The notes: generated by a model from the letters alone, not told the origin. Shown: positions 16,487 through 25,946, numbered from the stretch's first letter. The stretch: DNA of 50,447 nucleotides from an uncultured Bacilli bacterium (GCA_934096075.1 CAKOLN010000009.1:1-50447), one strand, 5' to 3'. Translations and numbers: made by a program.

Positions 16487-18214
16487 TTATTCTTTACATG
16501 CACTTATAAGTTTCTTATGTATCCCAGGCTCAACTATATTAAGTGCATTTAAACTTATTTCTAAACTCTTTTTATACTCTCCCTTTTCAAATTCTTTTTC
16601 TGCATTCTTTAAACTATTATCTATTTCTTTATAACTACTTCTATATCTATTACCATACACTATAGCTAACTCTGCCATACCACATGTTCTACTAAGTTCA
16701 CTAGATAAACTAAATAGTTTTAATACCAAATCTCTTCCAGTATCTACTCTTATATTAAGTTCATTTATTTCTATAGGTTTCTTATCTAATTCAATTATTA
16801 TACTTTGAATTCCTTCTTTAGCTTCTTTTAACTCTATAAAATATTTTTTAGGTATAACAGGTAACTTATAAGATTTAATTTTATTTTTAGCTTCTTTAAG
16901 TATTGTTCTTATCTCAGTTAATTGTTCTCTAGCCCTTAATTCATCCTCTTTTAAACTTCCTAAGTTTTTAATAGTTATTTCTAATTTATCTTCTATTTTA
17001 GCAATGTTTACATTTATTAGTTCACATTCCTTAGCTAATCCTGAATATGGAGTAACCTTGGTTAATGTTCTATCATTAATTCTTTTATAGTTTTCTTTCA
17101 TACTAAATAAATCAGCACTAATTAATTCTAAATTTCTTAATTCATCAGGACTTAAAGCATAAGTTTCTTTTAAACTCTCTACTTCACTATATATGTTTTT
17201 AATTACACTAGATAATCTTGTAAGTTTAACTCCAATACTATCCATATATTCTTCATATTCTCTTTTACTTTGTTTTTCCTTATCAAAGTCAGCATATAAG
17301 CTCTCAAAATAGTCTAACATAGTCTTAAGCTCAAATATAGAATCTTCTATATTTAATACTTTCATTCTATCAAATATATCTCCAAGTTTTTTCTTAGATT
17401 CTTCTATGTTATAATCTAAATTAATATATTCTATATTATAACCATCTTTTTTCATCTTAGATGCAATAGTTTCCAATTCACTCATCTTTTTAGGTATTAT
17501 CATTTTACACATTAATATTATAGTTGGAGTTTCATCTATAACTACTTTTAAGTTATTAATTAAATCATCTAAAGCATGTACTATTCTGCTAACTTCTTCA
17601 TATTCATTATTTTCCATAACTCTTTCAAAAGCGCTAAACAATTTATTAATATTATCAAGTTGTAAATCAACACGATTACCCATTTCTTTATAATCATTTC
17701 TATTATTATTGTATTTAGTAATAACTTCTCTATATAAACTCTTTAACTTAGTAACCGCAGTTCTATTTCTTTCTTCACTCATAGTTATCTCTTCAATACT
17801 ATCTAATAAAACTTCCATATTTGCTTTAACATAATAAATATCTAATTCACACTTAGCAAGTTCAAAACTAGCATCTTTATAGCTCTTTTCTACAATTAAA
17901 GATTCTATATCTAATAATTTATCTGTAATTCTAGGAATATCCTCTTTCTCTATCTCATTATAGATTTTTTCCCATTTTTGATATTTTTTTTCTAAATTTT
18001 CATTATTTATTAGACTTTTAACTTTTTCCATCTCTGTTTTAATACTTGATGAAATAATTAAGTTCTTTAAAGTTTCTAATCTATTTAATTCTTTTTCTAA
18101 TTTATTTTTATTCTTTTTATTAATTAAAACAATAGTCACAATAATTGAAATAAAACCTAATACATAAATAGTTATTGCTAATAAAATTACTGCACTAGTT
18201 GTTATATTTTTCAT
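16487..18214 (-). CDS. ezrA: Septation ring formation regulator EzrA
   Basis: A 575-residue protein with one N-terminal membrane helix (about residues 8-30), extracellular N-terminus expected, then a long cytoplasmic spectrin-like coiled coil. The family-typical KYQKWEKIYNEIEKEDIPRI pattern is near residues 76-95. Length matches Bacillus EzrA (about 560). EzrA spans the membrane and modulates FtsZ ring placement in Bacillota. AGGTGAC precedes the ATG. It diverges from rpsD across a 305-base gap and is followed by ftsK. Confidence 0.9.
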   Translation of the reverse strand: MKNITTSAVILLAITIYVLGFISIIVTIVLINKKNKNKLEKELNRLETLKNLIISSSIKTEMEKVKSLINNENLEKKYQKWEKIYNEIEKEDIPRITDKLLDIESLIVEKSYKDASFELAKCELDIYYVKANMEVLLDSIEEITMSEERNRTAVTKLKSLYREVITKYNNNRNDYKEMGNRVDLQLDNINKLFSAFERVMENNEYEEVSRIVHALDDLINNLKVVIDETPTIILMCKMIIPKKMSELETIASKMKKDGYNIEYINLDYNIEESKKKLGDIFDRMKVLNIEDSIFELKTMLDYFESLYADFDKEKQSKREYEEYMDSIGVKLTRLSSVIKNIYSEVESLKETYALSPDELRNLELISADLFSMKENYKRINDRTLTKVTPYSGLAKECELINVNIAKIEDKLEITIKNLGSLKEDELRAREQLTEIRTILKEAKNKIKSYKLPVIPKKYFIELKEAKEGIQSIIIELDKKPIEINELNIRVDTGRDLVLKLFSLSSELSRTCGMAELAIVYGNRYRSSYKEIDNSLKNAEKEFEKGEYKKSLEISLNALNIVEPGIHKKLISACKE

Positions 18215-18330
18215 TCATGTCACCTACTCTCTATAAGTATTTTATCACATAAAGAATATTTCTAAAAGTAAAACTTACCAAATTATCAAAATAATTTAAG
18301 TATTTTTTTAAATACAAGCACAAAAAATAC

Positions 18331-18359
18331 TTGATATTTCTACTATTTTTTAGTATACT
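18331..18359 (+). promoter_or_regulatory. Promoter of rpsD
   Basis: TTGATA, a 17-base spacer and TATACT on the plus strand. It predicts a leader of about 150 bases. Confidence 0.7.
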
Positions 18360-18365
18360 TAACTA

Positions 18366-18519
18366 CATGGAAGAAATGGCAACTAAATTTAATTAGTAAT
18401 GTGTTCATATCAACAAGAGTGATAAGTAATGAAGCCAATCATGAAAATCTTAATATAAACACCCTACTGAGGAGAATTTAGATAAACACTTCTTTCAAAT
18501 ATTATAAGGAGGTGCTTAT
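18366..18519 (+). promoter_or_regulatory. Long rpsD 5' leader, candidate S4 autoregulatory RNA
   Basis: About 150 untranslated bases precede rpsD, including a GATAAGTAATGAAGCC block and the AAGGAGG SD at 18508-18514. In Bacillota, rpsD is known to be autoregulated by S4 binding its mRNA leader, so the length and place fit. I could not confirm the expected pseudoknot by eye. The rest of the 18215-18330 gap shows nothing else. Confidence 0.4.
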
Positions 18520-19119
18520 ATGGCAAGATACACAGGACCTGCTTTCAAGAAATCAAGAAGATATGGTTTCAGTACTTTAGAAAGTGGTAAAGATTTAAGA
18601 AAAAGAACATCAGCTCCTGGACAACATGGCACTAGTAGAAAGAAACTTAGTGAATATGGTATCCAATTACAAGAAAAACAAAAAGTTAAATTCATGTATG
18701 GTCTAACTGAAAAACAATTCAGAAAAACTTTTGATGAAGCTGGTAAGAAAAAAGGTATGCATGGTGTTAACTTCTTAATCATGTTAGAAAGCAGATTAGA
18801 TAACTTAGTATATCGTATGGGAATGGCTAAAACAAGAAGAGCTAGCCGTCAAATAGTTAACCATGGACATATTTTAGTTAATGGTAAACGCGTTGATATT
18901 CCTAGTTATCAAGTTAAACCTGGAGATGTAATCAGTGTAAGAGAAAGTTCTATGAATCATCCAGTTATCAACGAATGTGTTGAAGCAACTACTAACAGAG
19001 TTGCATATGTAACATTTGATTCTAAGAAAAAAGAAGGTACTTATGTAAGATACCCTGAAAGAGAAGAACTAAATGCTGACATTAATGAATCTCTAATCGT
19101 TGAATACTATAATAGATAG
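18520..19119 (+). CDS. rpsD: Small ribosomal subunit protein uS4
   Basis: A 199-residue S4, a primary 16S rRNA binder and autoregulator. The start MARYTGPAFKKSRR and the C-less N-terminal region (no zinc Cys) are those of the common Bacillota form. The S4 RNA-binding domain (LDNLVYRMGMAKTRRASRQ, then GHILVNGKRVDIPSY) occupies about residues 90-150. An ideal AAGGAGGTG SD lies before the ATG. It is the only plus-strand gene between ezrA and VP2 and shares a bidirectional terminator with VP2. Isolated rpsD is normal in Bacillota. Confidence 0.98.
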   Translation: MARYTGPAFKKSRRYGFSTLESGKDLRKRTSAPGQHGTSRKKLSEYGIQLQEKQKVKFMYGLTEKQFRKTFDEAGKKKGMHGVNFLIMLESRLDNLVYRMGMAKTRRASRQIVNHGHILVNGKRVDIPSYQVKPGDVISVRESSMNHPVINECVEATTNRVAYVTFDSKKKEGTYVRYPEREELNADINESLIVEYYNR

Positions 19120-19128
19120 TAAACAAAA

Positions 19129-19156
19129 ACCTCTCAATAACGAGAGGCTTTTTTAT
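19129..19156. terminator. Bidirectional terminator between rpsD and VP2
   Basis: CCTCTC-AATAAC-GAGAGG with A runs on one side and T runs on the other, between two convergent genes. Confidence 0.9.
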
Positions 19157-19168
19157 TGTTTGATATTT

Positions 19169-20710
19169 TTAATTACAACTACCCTCATAATCAACTACAT
19201 ATGGACTTTCAGGAGTTCCATAGCCAGACTTTATACCAACACAAGAAGCCAAAGATATTGCAGGACGCACCCCAAAGTCATTCCGAACGTTGTAGTCGCT
19301 CAAGAGGCCAGGACTGCCAGAACCATAGACACTCCACGCGTAAGCATTAGAGCCACTCCAACCACGAGGAGACAAAGACCACCACCAATCACCTCCTGTG
19401 ATTGATTCTCCTTGACTATTTGTGTAATACCATGCATAAGGACTATTTAAGGGAGTAGGTATTAATCCACCTGCAAAAGACAACTCATCGATTGTCATCA
19501 TCGCTATAGGATATTTTAGTTGTCCATTTCCTCCACCCGTTGTACTTGCACTAAATTTATCAGCTATAGCTTGTGCACTTTCAAATAATCCATCAGTACC
19601 ATTTCCTCCACATTTGTATGTTGGTACAGGCAAATGATTGTAATTTGTATTTAATCTTGTCATACTACCATAGTCAAAGTAAACTGATGTAGAATAATCA
19701 TTATTCGGAACACTTCTATCATTACAATACATTGCATTTTTATTTATGTATTTATCATAATTATTTAGTAAATTGTTTTGATACCATGTATCTATTACTG
19801 TTTTTATTGTGCTATCATTTGTATTTGTTCTATTATTTGCTAAAGAACCTGTTGTTCCATACATATATCCTACATATATTGGATCATTATAAGTACTATT
19901 ATATGCTGATTTTCCTATATAACCACTCGTTGTATCATGGCTTGTTCCCGAATATAATAATCTTGTACTACCATCTTCATTTGTTCGAATTATTCTCCAA
20001 TAGAATCCAGCAAATTTTACCCAGTTATTTGTGGTATTTCCTGAATAGTAGTAAACTGTACTTCCATCTTCTGTTTTATTTGTTTGATATATTGTTCCTG
20101 TTGTATTTGCTGTATTAGTTATACTAAAGTCTGTTCTTTCACTTATTGTTGGATTATCTCTTAATATTACTTCACTCAATGTCGGATAGCTTCCCTCTTT
20201 TATCATTAATAAGCCACTTAATGTTTTATTCATATCTGCTGATTGATCATTATCTGTGTCTAAGTATCTTAATTCTATTGTATAAACTTGACTTGTTTTA
20301 GCCGCTACTGTAACATTATATGCTAATACTGTATCAGTTGCTATACTTGATTTTGGTATATCTTTATATCCTGTCATATTATAACCAGTATTAGTACTAG
20401 TTATTTTGTATTGTAAATAACCACTTGTTTCAAACGTATTAACTAAATCTTTAATATAAATATTATATTTTTCTTCGCTACTACTTTGATTCTCTATTGT
20501 AAATGTTTTAGTTACACTCCATCCTGGTTCTATATATCCACTTACTAAATTTAAATCTCCCTTATATAGTAAATATATACCTTTTGTTTTTAAACTAATA
20601 CTTTTAGTATCTCCTTCTATTCTAGCTTTATAGAATGAATAACTTACCCCAAATACTAATAAAGCTATTAATATAACTGTACTAAATATTAAATATTTCT
20701 TTTCTTTCAT
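19169..20710 (-). CDS. VP2: TasA-like secreted protein with CLec/DUF6273-like variable domain
   Basis: 513 residues. Signal or anchor segment 1-30 (KKYLIFSTVILIALLVFGVSYSFY), then a TasA-like domain whose opening (DTKSISLKTKGIYLLYKG) is nearly the same as VP4. The display domain follows: YYYSGNTTNNWVKF, FYWRIIRTNEDGS, AMYCNDRS, TYKCGGNGTDGLFES, WWWSLSP and GVRPAISL. The hypervariable block is at residues about 442-483. GGAGG lies 8 bases before the ATG. Unlike VP1, VP3 and VP4 it has no leader promoter or leader ORF. A strong terminator stands between it and trxA, so expression may depend on read-through. The DNA of the variable block is about 55% GC (hand count) in an otherwise very AT-rich gene. 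Confidence 0.8.
   Translation of the reverse strand: MKEKKYLIFSTVILIALLVFGVSYSFYKARIEGDTKSISLKTKGIYLLYKGDLNLVSGYIEPGWSVTKTFTIENQSSSEEKYNIYIKDLVNTFETSGYLQYKITSTNTGYNMTGYKDIPKSSIATDTVLAYNVTVAAKTSQVYTIELRYLDTDNDQSADMNKTLSGLLMIKEGSYPTLSEVILRDNPTISERTDFSITNTANTTGTIYQTNKTEDGSTVYYYSGNTTNNWVKFAGFYWRIIRTNEDGSTRLLYSGTSHDTTSGYIGKSAYNSTYNDPIYVGYMYGTTGSLANNRTNTNDSTIKTVIDTWYQNNLLNNYDKYINKNAMYCNDRSVPNNDYSTSVYFDYGSMTRLNTNYNHLPVPTYKCGGNGTDGLFESAQAIADKFSASTTGGGNGQLKYPIAMMTIDELSFAGGLIPTPLNSPYAWYYTNSQGESITGGDWWWSLSPRGWSGSNAYAWSVYGSGSPGLLSDYNVRNDFGVRPAISLASCVGIKSGYGTPESPYVVDYEGSCN
19262..19387 (-). other. Variable region of VP2 (candidate DGR VR)
   Basis: A 126-base block from WWW to VRP. No codon between the SP and VRP motifs ends in A, and many are NNC/NNT. 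GC is about 55% by hand count. The flanking bases (TGGTGGTGGTCTTTGTCTCC and GTGCGTCCTG) match VP4 while the interior does not. Confidence 0.7.
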
Positions 20711-20723
20711 TGTTTATCCTCCA

Positions 20724-20755
20724 TAAAAAAACTTATCTTATTACAAGATAAGTTT
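20724..20755 (-). terminator. Strong terminator between trxA and VP2
   Basis: Minus strand AACTTATCTT, a 5-base loop and AAGATAAGTT plus a T7-8 run. The VP2 SD follows within about 10 bases, so the hairpin sits where the attenuators of VP1, VP3 and VP4 sit. Confidence 0.8.
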
Positions 20756-20794
20756 AACAAAATATTTAATTTTATTCAATAAAATTGTTATAAT

Positions 20795-21099
<305 letters not shown>

Positions 21100-21100
<1 letters not shown>

Positions 21101-21708
21101 TAATTACCCCCTAATAATTTGTTTTTATTTTCTTCTGTAAGTATCTTATTGTTAACCATATCATTTAAACTTTCACTTACATCTTTTTTATTATATACAT
21201 CTTTTATCATATTCCAAGTAGATTTAGCTACATTACCTACTACTGGTGTTTTTTCTAGTACTGCATTATATAATTTAGAATTATTTAAATAACTAATATT
21301 AAATATACTTAATACAAAGACTACAATAAATAAGAATATATAAGCTTTAAAGAAACCTAATATTGCTCCTATTACTCTAGAAACAAAACCAAGTACTATA
21401 GTAGCGTCAAATACTTTTTCAACTACTTTTGTTACTTTAAGTAATACTTCATATATAAGTCCAAATACTATTAGTAATAATATAAATGATATTATTGTAT
21501 ATATTAGAACTGATATTGCAGCATTACCACCCAATATAGGTAATTTAGATATTAAAAAGTTTGCTAATTGTCCTTTCAACTCCCATGATAATATAAATAC
21601 TAATAAACTGCCAAAGAAACTAACTAAAGTTCCTAATGCACCCTTTCTTACTCCATCTAATATTCCTATAATGAGTATTACAATTATAATTGCATCTACT
21701 AATCCCAT
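21100..21708 (-). CDS. CvpA-family membrane protein
   Basis: A 202-residue protein with four hydrophobic segments in the first 150 residues. It opens MGLVDAIIIVILIIGILDGVRKGALG, the CvpA/YshB pattern with the conserved D-x-x-RKG turn. A hydrophilic C-terminal tail follows (about 155-202). CvpA proteins are poorly understood inner-membrane proteins tied to colicin V production and envelope stress. An AAAGGAGGAG SD lies before the ATG. It is followed by the coupled trxA. Confidence 0.8.
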
Positions 21709-21802
21709 AAAATCTCCTCCTTTTAATAATATGCTTTAAATAAAATATTTTTATTTATTACTTTCATTTATAGTTTACCACAAGTGATTATTTTCTTCAA
21801 TA

Positions 21803-23014
21803 TTAATATTTATCTGGATTTAATAACCAATCAACTACATTTATTTTTCTTATACCATTGTAATCAGTTTCTAAATCCATATCAAAGGTAATTAAATATT
21901 TTGGATAATGATCTTTTGTTTTTTCCAAAGATCTTAATTCTCTTTCTAAAACTTTAGGTTCTCTAACTGATAATGCAACCTGATAATATTTTAATCCATC
22001 TCTATTTTCCGCTACAAAATCTATTTCTAAATCATCTACTTTTCCAACATAAACCTTATACCCTCTTCTTAGTAATTCAAGATAAACTATATTTTCTAAT
22101 ATATGTCCCATATCACTATCTGCTTTTTTACCTAACAAATAACTTCTTAATCCTTGATCAACAACATAATATTTATAATCTCTTGATAATAAGTTTTTAC
22201 CTTTTACATCAAATCTTTCTGCTTTATATATTAAAAAGCTTTCTATAAATGCAGATATATACTTTTCTACTGTATGATTACTTGTAGACATTCCCTTACT
22301 AGTTAATGTATCACTTATTTTTTTAGTAGATATTGGACTACCTATACTATCAAATATGAATTTTAATATATTTTCTAAAAGCATTTTATCAGATATATTA
22401 TTTCTAGTTATTATATCTTTATATACTATTGTACTAAATATGCCATCTAAATATTTGTCTAGATCATTTGGATTATCATTTAAAATTGATATATTTCCAG
22501 GCATTCCACCATTTTTCATATAATCTAAGAAGTAGTCATAACGACTTTTATTAGAATCATTAAATGCACTTAAGTATTCTTTAAATGATAATGGTAACAT
22601 TTTTATTTCAATATATCTTCCTGAAAGTAATGTAGCTAATTCTCCTGATAGTAAGTATGCATTTGAACCGGTTATATATACGTCCACATTCTTCTTTATA
22701 TACAAGCTATCTACTGCTTTTTGAAACATTGGAACATTTTGTACTTCATCTAAAAATACATAATATTGTTTTTTAGTATCTAACTTTTTGTTAACATAGT
22801 CATATAGTTCTTTATAAGTTTCAAAACTATATTCTACATCTTCTAAATTTATTTTTATTATTTGGTCTTCTTTTATTCCTATTTCTTTTAAATAATTTAT
22901 GTATAAATCAAATAATGTAGATTTACCACATCTTCTTATTCCTGTTACAACTTTTATTAAATCTTTATCTTTGAACCTTTTTAATAATTCTAGATATTCC
23001 GTTCTTTCTAGCAT
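21803..23014 (-). CDS. AAA-type ATPase with DUF4143 domain
   Basis: A 403-residue protein of the archaeal/bacterial ATPase group with AAA_14 and DUF4143. Walker A is GIRRCGKST near residue 25 and Walker B is YYVFLDEVQ near 85. The sensor-like YITGSNAYLLSGELATLLSGR is typical, as is the C-terminal nuclease-like strand EIDFVAENRDGLKYYQV. The cellular role is unsettled; these genes are often isolated and vary between strains. GAGGTG stands 6 bases before the ATG at 23014, which is better than a start 30 bases upstream. No partner gene is adjacent. Confidence 0.85.
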   Translation of the reverse strand: MLERTEYLELLKRFKDKDLIKVVTGIRRCGKSTLFDLYINYLKEIGIKEDQIIKINLEDVEYSFETYKELYDYVNKKLDTKKQYYVFLDEVQNVPMFQKAVDSLYIKKNVDVYITGSNAYLLSGELATLLSGRYIEIKMLPLSFKEYLSAFNDSNKSRYDYFLDYMKNGGMPGNISILNDNPNDLDKYLDGIFSTIVYKDIITRNNISDKMLLENILKFIFDSIGSPISTKKISDTLTSKGMSTSNHTVEKYISAFIESFLIYKAERFDVKGKNLLSRDYKYYVVDQGLRSYLLGKKADSDMGHILENIVYLELLRRGYKVYVGKVDDLEIDFVAENRDGLKYYQVALSVREPKVLERELRSLEKTKDHYPKYLITFDMDLETDYNGIRKINVVDWLLNPDKY

Positions 23015-23117
23015 AAGTTTCACCTCAATTACATTATAAATCAAAATTAACGCAAAGTCAAGTTTTGGAAATATTTTTCCAAAAGTATCTCTTTTTGCTT
23101 GGTTTTAGAAATTGTAT

Positions 23118-24122
23118 TTAGTTAAGTTCATTTATCATTTGATATATTTTATTACTAATTTCTTCTGTATTATTATGGTGTATGTAATGACTTCCCTTTA
23201 GTGTATAAATGTGTTGTATATTAGAATTACTAATTAAAGCATTATGCATTTCTTCCCAGTCTTTTAAAAAGTCTCCTTCTTCTTTATATTCTTTCATTTC
23301 TTTTGTACTTTCATCAGATAAAAATGTTAAAGTATATAAGTTTTCATTATATTTTTGATAAAGTAATTCCAACTGATTATAAGGTATACTATTTAATTCA
23401 TTGACTATAGTTTTATTCATAGTTTTGTTATATAAAAGGTGTTTGTATGAGTCCCAATATTCTTCTTTAACATCTTTAAGTAAGTCTTTTTGTACACTAC
23501 TTTTCATAACTGTACTATAAAATAATCTTGTTATTCCTAGTTTTGAAAACAAAGTTAAAGATTTTGAATACACAGGAGGTGTACTTGTAAACTCGTTATT
23601 TTTTACATGACTTTCAATTTGATATGCAGTTGTGCAGTCTAAACAAATAAGAGCTTTTACTTCGCTATGTTTATTTGCATAGTTTAAGTTTTGTATTCCA
23701 GAATATGAGTGTCCTAGAAGAATTATGTTTTCTTTTATGTTATAATAGTCTAACACTTTATTTAACTCATACTCATAGTTATTTAAATTTCTTTCTTTAT
23801 CTGTGTCATCACTGAAACCGTAGCCTAAAGGCTCAACTATTAATACACTTGCGTACTTTTTAACAAGGCTTGCTAAATTATAATAGTCATAATATGGCGA
23901 AGATGTACCCATTCCTGGTAAAAATACAACTGTGTACTTTCCTTCTCCCATTTTAATAGCGCTTATGTATTCATTATTATAGACTTCTATTTTGTCAGTT
24001 GGACACTCTATTTTTTTACTTTCTATTTTATTACAAATTTTATGATATATGAATGAGAAAACGAGAAAAATTAAAATAATTATTAGTATAACACCAATAG
24101 TTTTAAACACCTTCTTTGCCAA
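23118..24122 (-). CDS. Membrane-anchored alpha/beta hydrolase
   Basis: 334 residues: an N-terminal membrane helix (residues about 8-28) and a periplasm-side alpha/beta-hydrolase domain. The oxyanion-loop VVFLPGMGTSS is near residue 68, the nucleophile elbow GHSYSG near 141 (Ser), and the catalytic His probably in GSHYIHH near 312. Substrate unknown; an esterase or lipase-like role at the cell surface is likely. It diverges from rnhC and ends about 100 bases from the DUF4143 gene, so it is probably monocistronic. Confidence 0.85.
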   Translation of the reverse strand: MAKKVFKTIGVILIIILIFLVFSFIYHKICNKIESKKIECPTDKIEVYNNEYISAIKMGEGKYTVVFLPGMGTSSPYYDYYNLASLVKKYASVLIVEPLGYGFSDDTDKERNLNNYEYELNKVLDYYNIKENIILLGHSYSGIQNLNYANKHSEVKALICLDCTTAYQIESHVKNNEFTSTPPVYSKSLTLFSKLGITRLFYSTVMKSSVQKDLLKDVKEEYWDSYKHLLYNKTMNKTIVNELNSIPYNQLELLYQKYNENLYTLTFLSDESTKEMKEYKEEGDFLKDWEEMHNALISNSNIQHIYTLKGSHYIHHNNTEEISNKIYQMINELN

Positions 24123-24238
24123 TCAAACCACTTCCTTATGTTAATTGTAGCATATTTATATTTGTAAATCATTAGGTTTTATAACAAATGAATAGAAAAA
24201 TATATACTTTTATGATAAAATCTTTTTAGGTGACGAAA

Positions 24239-25156
24239 ATGACTATAGTTTTTAAAGTAAGTGATAATATTAAAGAAAAGATGATTGAGTATTATCAAGA
24301 TAAAAGAAAAGAAAAGACTCCACCTTATGCAATATTTCAAGCAGTTGAAGCAGATACAGTTATTACTTTATATGAAAGTGGTAAAGTAATGTTTCAAGGA
24401 ATAAGTGCTGATATTGATGCTAATATGTGGAGAGATTTAGAAAAACATTTAAATAATGTTGATGTTGATACAAGAAGTACTGAAGAAAAAAAGAAAGATA
24501 GTATTGATAAATCAATTTATTATTATAGCGCTATTGGAAGTGATGAAGTTGGTACTGGAGATTATTTTTTTCCAATAGTAGTTACTGCTTGTTATATGGA
24601 TAAAGAAAATATTAAGTTTTTAGAAAGTTTAGGAGTACATGATTCTAAGAAATTAACTGATGAAAAGATTAAAAGGTGTGCTCCACTAATTATTAAAAAA
24701 ATTCCTTATGAATCATTAGTTTTAAGTAACAAAGAATATAATGAATATCATGAAAAGGGATACAATATGAATAAGATTAAAGCTATTATGCATAATAAAG
24801 TTTTATTTAAAATGAAAAATAAATGTTTTAATTATGAAAAGATAATAGTTGATCAATTTGCTTTACCTGGTGTTTATTATAATTATTTAAGAGAAACAAC
24901 TAATAAAGTAACTGGTATTACATTTACTACAAAGGCTGAAGATAAAAATTTAAGTGTTGCTTGTGCTTCAATTATCAGTAGATATGTTTTCTTAAGTGAA
25001 AAGAAAAAACTTGAGGAAAAATTAGGAATGTCTATTCCATTAGGTGCTGGTGTTAAGGTTGATGAAGTTGGTAAAGAAATTGTTAAAAAGTTTGGCAATA
25101 ATATTTTAAATGATATTTCTAAAATAAGTTTTAAAAATACTGATAGAATTCTATAA
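24239..25156 (+). CDS. rnhC: Ribonuclease HIII
   Basis: A 305-residue RNase HIII. An N-terminal TBP-like substrate-binding domain (about 1-85) precedes the catalytic domain opening IGSDEVGTGDYFFP (near residue 98-111, with DEVGTGD carrying the first acidic residues). It also has DSKKLTD near 140. It removes RNA from RNA-DNA hybrids. The ATG at 24239 has AGGTGA 5 bases upstream; a GTG inside that SD is less likely. The genome also encodes RNase HII (37.0-37.7 kb), the usual Bacillus combination. Two small-RNA genes follow it. Confidence 0.93.
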   Translation: MTIVFKVSDNIKEKMIEYYQDKRKEKTPPYAIFQAVEADTVITLYESGKVMFQGISADIDANMWRDLEKHLNNVDVDTRSTEEKKKDSIDKSIYYYSAIGSDEVGTGDYFFPIVVTACYMDKENIKFLESLGVHDSKKLTDEKIKRCAPLIIKKIPYESLVLSNKEYNEYHEKGYNMNKIKAIMHNKVLFKMKNKCFNYEKIIVDQFALPGVYYNYLRETTNKVTGITFTTKAEDKNLSVACASIISRYVFLSEKKKLEEKLGMSIPLGAGVKVDEVGKEIVKKFGNNILNDISKISFKNTDRIL

Positions 25157-25161
25157 AATTA

Positions 25162-25190
25162 TTTACAAATTAATTAGGTTATAGTATTAT
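25162..25190 (+). promoter_or_regulatory. Promoter of small RNA copy 1
   Basis: TTTACA, a 17-base spacer and TATTAT, in the same arrangement as copy 2, 126 bases downstream. Confidence 0.6.
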
Positions 25191-25196
25191 TGATAC

Positions 25197-25274
25197 ATAA
25201 ATTAATTAACGCACGCACAACTTGCCCCGATATTTATTATCCAGGGTTCAGACGCGGGGTTAATTAATTTTTTT
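25197..25274 (+). ncRNA. Putative small RNA, copy 1 of a tandem pair
   Basis: A predicted transcript of about 78 bases between its own promoter and a T7 run. AAATTAATTAAC (25199-25210) and GTTAATTAATTT (25259-25270) form a 12-bp closing stem that merges into the terminator. The 48-base interior has a conserved GATATTTATTATC hairpin and a CCCCG that could pair with CGGGG. No ORF or SD is seen. The class is unknown to me. Confidence 0.5.
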
Positions 25275-25287
25275 ATATTTAAAATCA

Positions 25288-25316
25288 TTTACAAACTAAT
25301 TAAGTTATGGTATCAT
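25288..25316 (+). promoter_or_regulatory. Promoter of small RNA copy 2
   Basis: TTTACA, a 17-base spacer and TATCAT; a copy of the upstream promoter with a few changes. Confidence 0.6.
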
Positions 25317-25321
25317 TAGTA

Positions 25322-25398
25322 CATAAATTAATTAACGGACACAAGCATGTCTCGATATTTGATATCTAGGACACATGTGGGGTTAATTAATTTTTTTT
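25322..25398 (+). ncRNA. Putative small RNA, copy 2 of a tandem pair
   Basis: A predicted transcript of about 77 bases ending in T8. The same 12-bp closing stem (25325-25336 with 25382-25393) surrounds a 45-base interior with a GATATTTGATATC hairpin. The interior has diverged strongly from copy 1 while promoter, closing stem and T run are kept. That pattern supports an RNA gene rather than a plain repeat. Its end overlaps the 3' end of the convergent protein gene. Confidence 0.5.
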
Positions 25399-25946
25399 AT
25401 GTTTAAAATATCATATAAATATTTTTTTGTATTTGCATCATTTCTAATTAAAACAATTGCTTCATAAAGATCTTCAACACCTTTATTTAGGATACTAAAT
25501 GTTATTTTATATCTGTAAAATCCATATTTAGCATCTTTTGAATGTTTTTCTTTTTTATTAGTAGTGTATATTTTATCAGTAGAATTATTAATAATTTCTT
25601 TAAAATATTTGCTTAGTTTACTTTTGATTAGTTTTTGTTGTTTATTATTCAAGACAGAGTTTTTTGAGTATACAAATTCATATGCAGTCTTTTTATCAAT
25701 AAATACATTATTATTAGTTTCTGTTATCTTATAGGATATTCCTTTTTGATTTTTGATATTTTTTATAGTTTCTTTATTAATAGATTTAAAGTCAATGTTA
25801 TCAAAGCTTTCATTAGTTATTTGTAATCTATTAAAACTACTATCATTATTATATTTAACTTCACATTCTTTTAGTGAGGTTATTTTATTTTCAATTAAAT
25901 ATTCACAATCTAAACATTCAATGTCTAGTATTTTCAACTCACACAT
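25383..25946 (-). CDS. Hypothetical protein next to the small-RNA pair
   Basis: A 187-residue soluble protein that I do not recognise. It has Cys residues early (MCEL, ECLDCEYL, KECEV), a Lys/Asn-rich middle and a C-terminal alpha/beta-looking block with KYGFYRYKITFSI and YEAIVLIRNDANTKKYLYDI. AAAGGA precedes the ATG. It converges on small RNA copy 2, whose terminator overlaps this gene's stop. An RNA-toxin relation was considered but there is no support beyond proximity. Confidence 0.6.
   Translation of the reverse strand: MCELKILDIECLDCEYLIENKITSLKECEVKYNNDSSFNRLQITNESFDNIDFKSINKETIKNIKNQKGISYKITETNNNVFIDKKTAYEFVYSKNSVLNNKQQKLIKSKLSKYFKEIINNSTDKIYTTNKKEKHSKDAKYGFYRYKITFSILNKGVEDLYEAIVLIRNDANTKKYLYDILNIKKIN

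Noticed and set aside
25199..25393. TTAATTAA-rich dyads as phage or plasmid attachment sites or a CRISPR
   Set aside because: The dyads are explained by terminator stems with promoters; only two units exist and no integrase or cas gene is present.
25162..25398. Tandem repeat RNA plus a nearby protein as a type III toxin-antitoxin system
   Set aside because: Type III antitoxins are short tandem repeats just upstream of, and on the same strand as, the toxin. Here each RNA has its own promoter and terminator and the protein is convergent, with no recognisable ToxN features.
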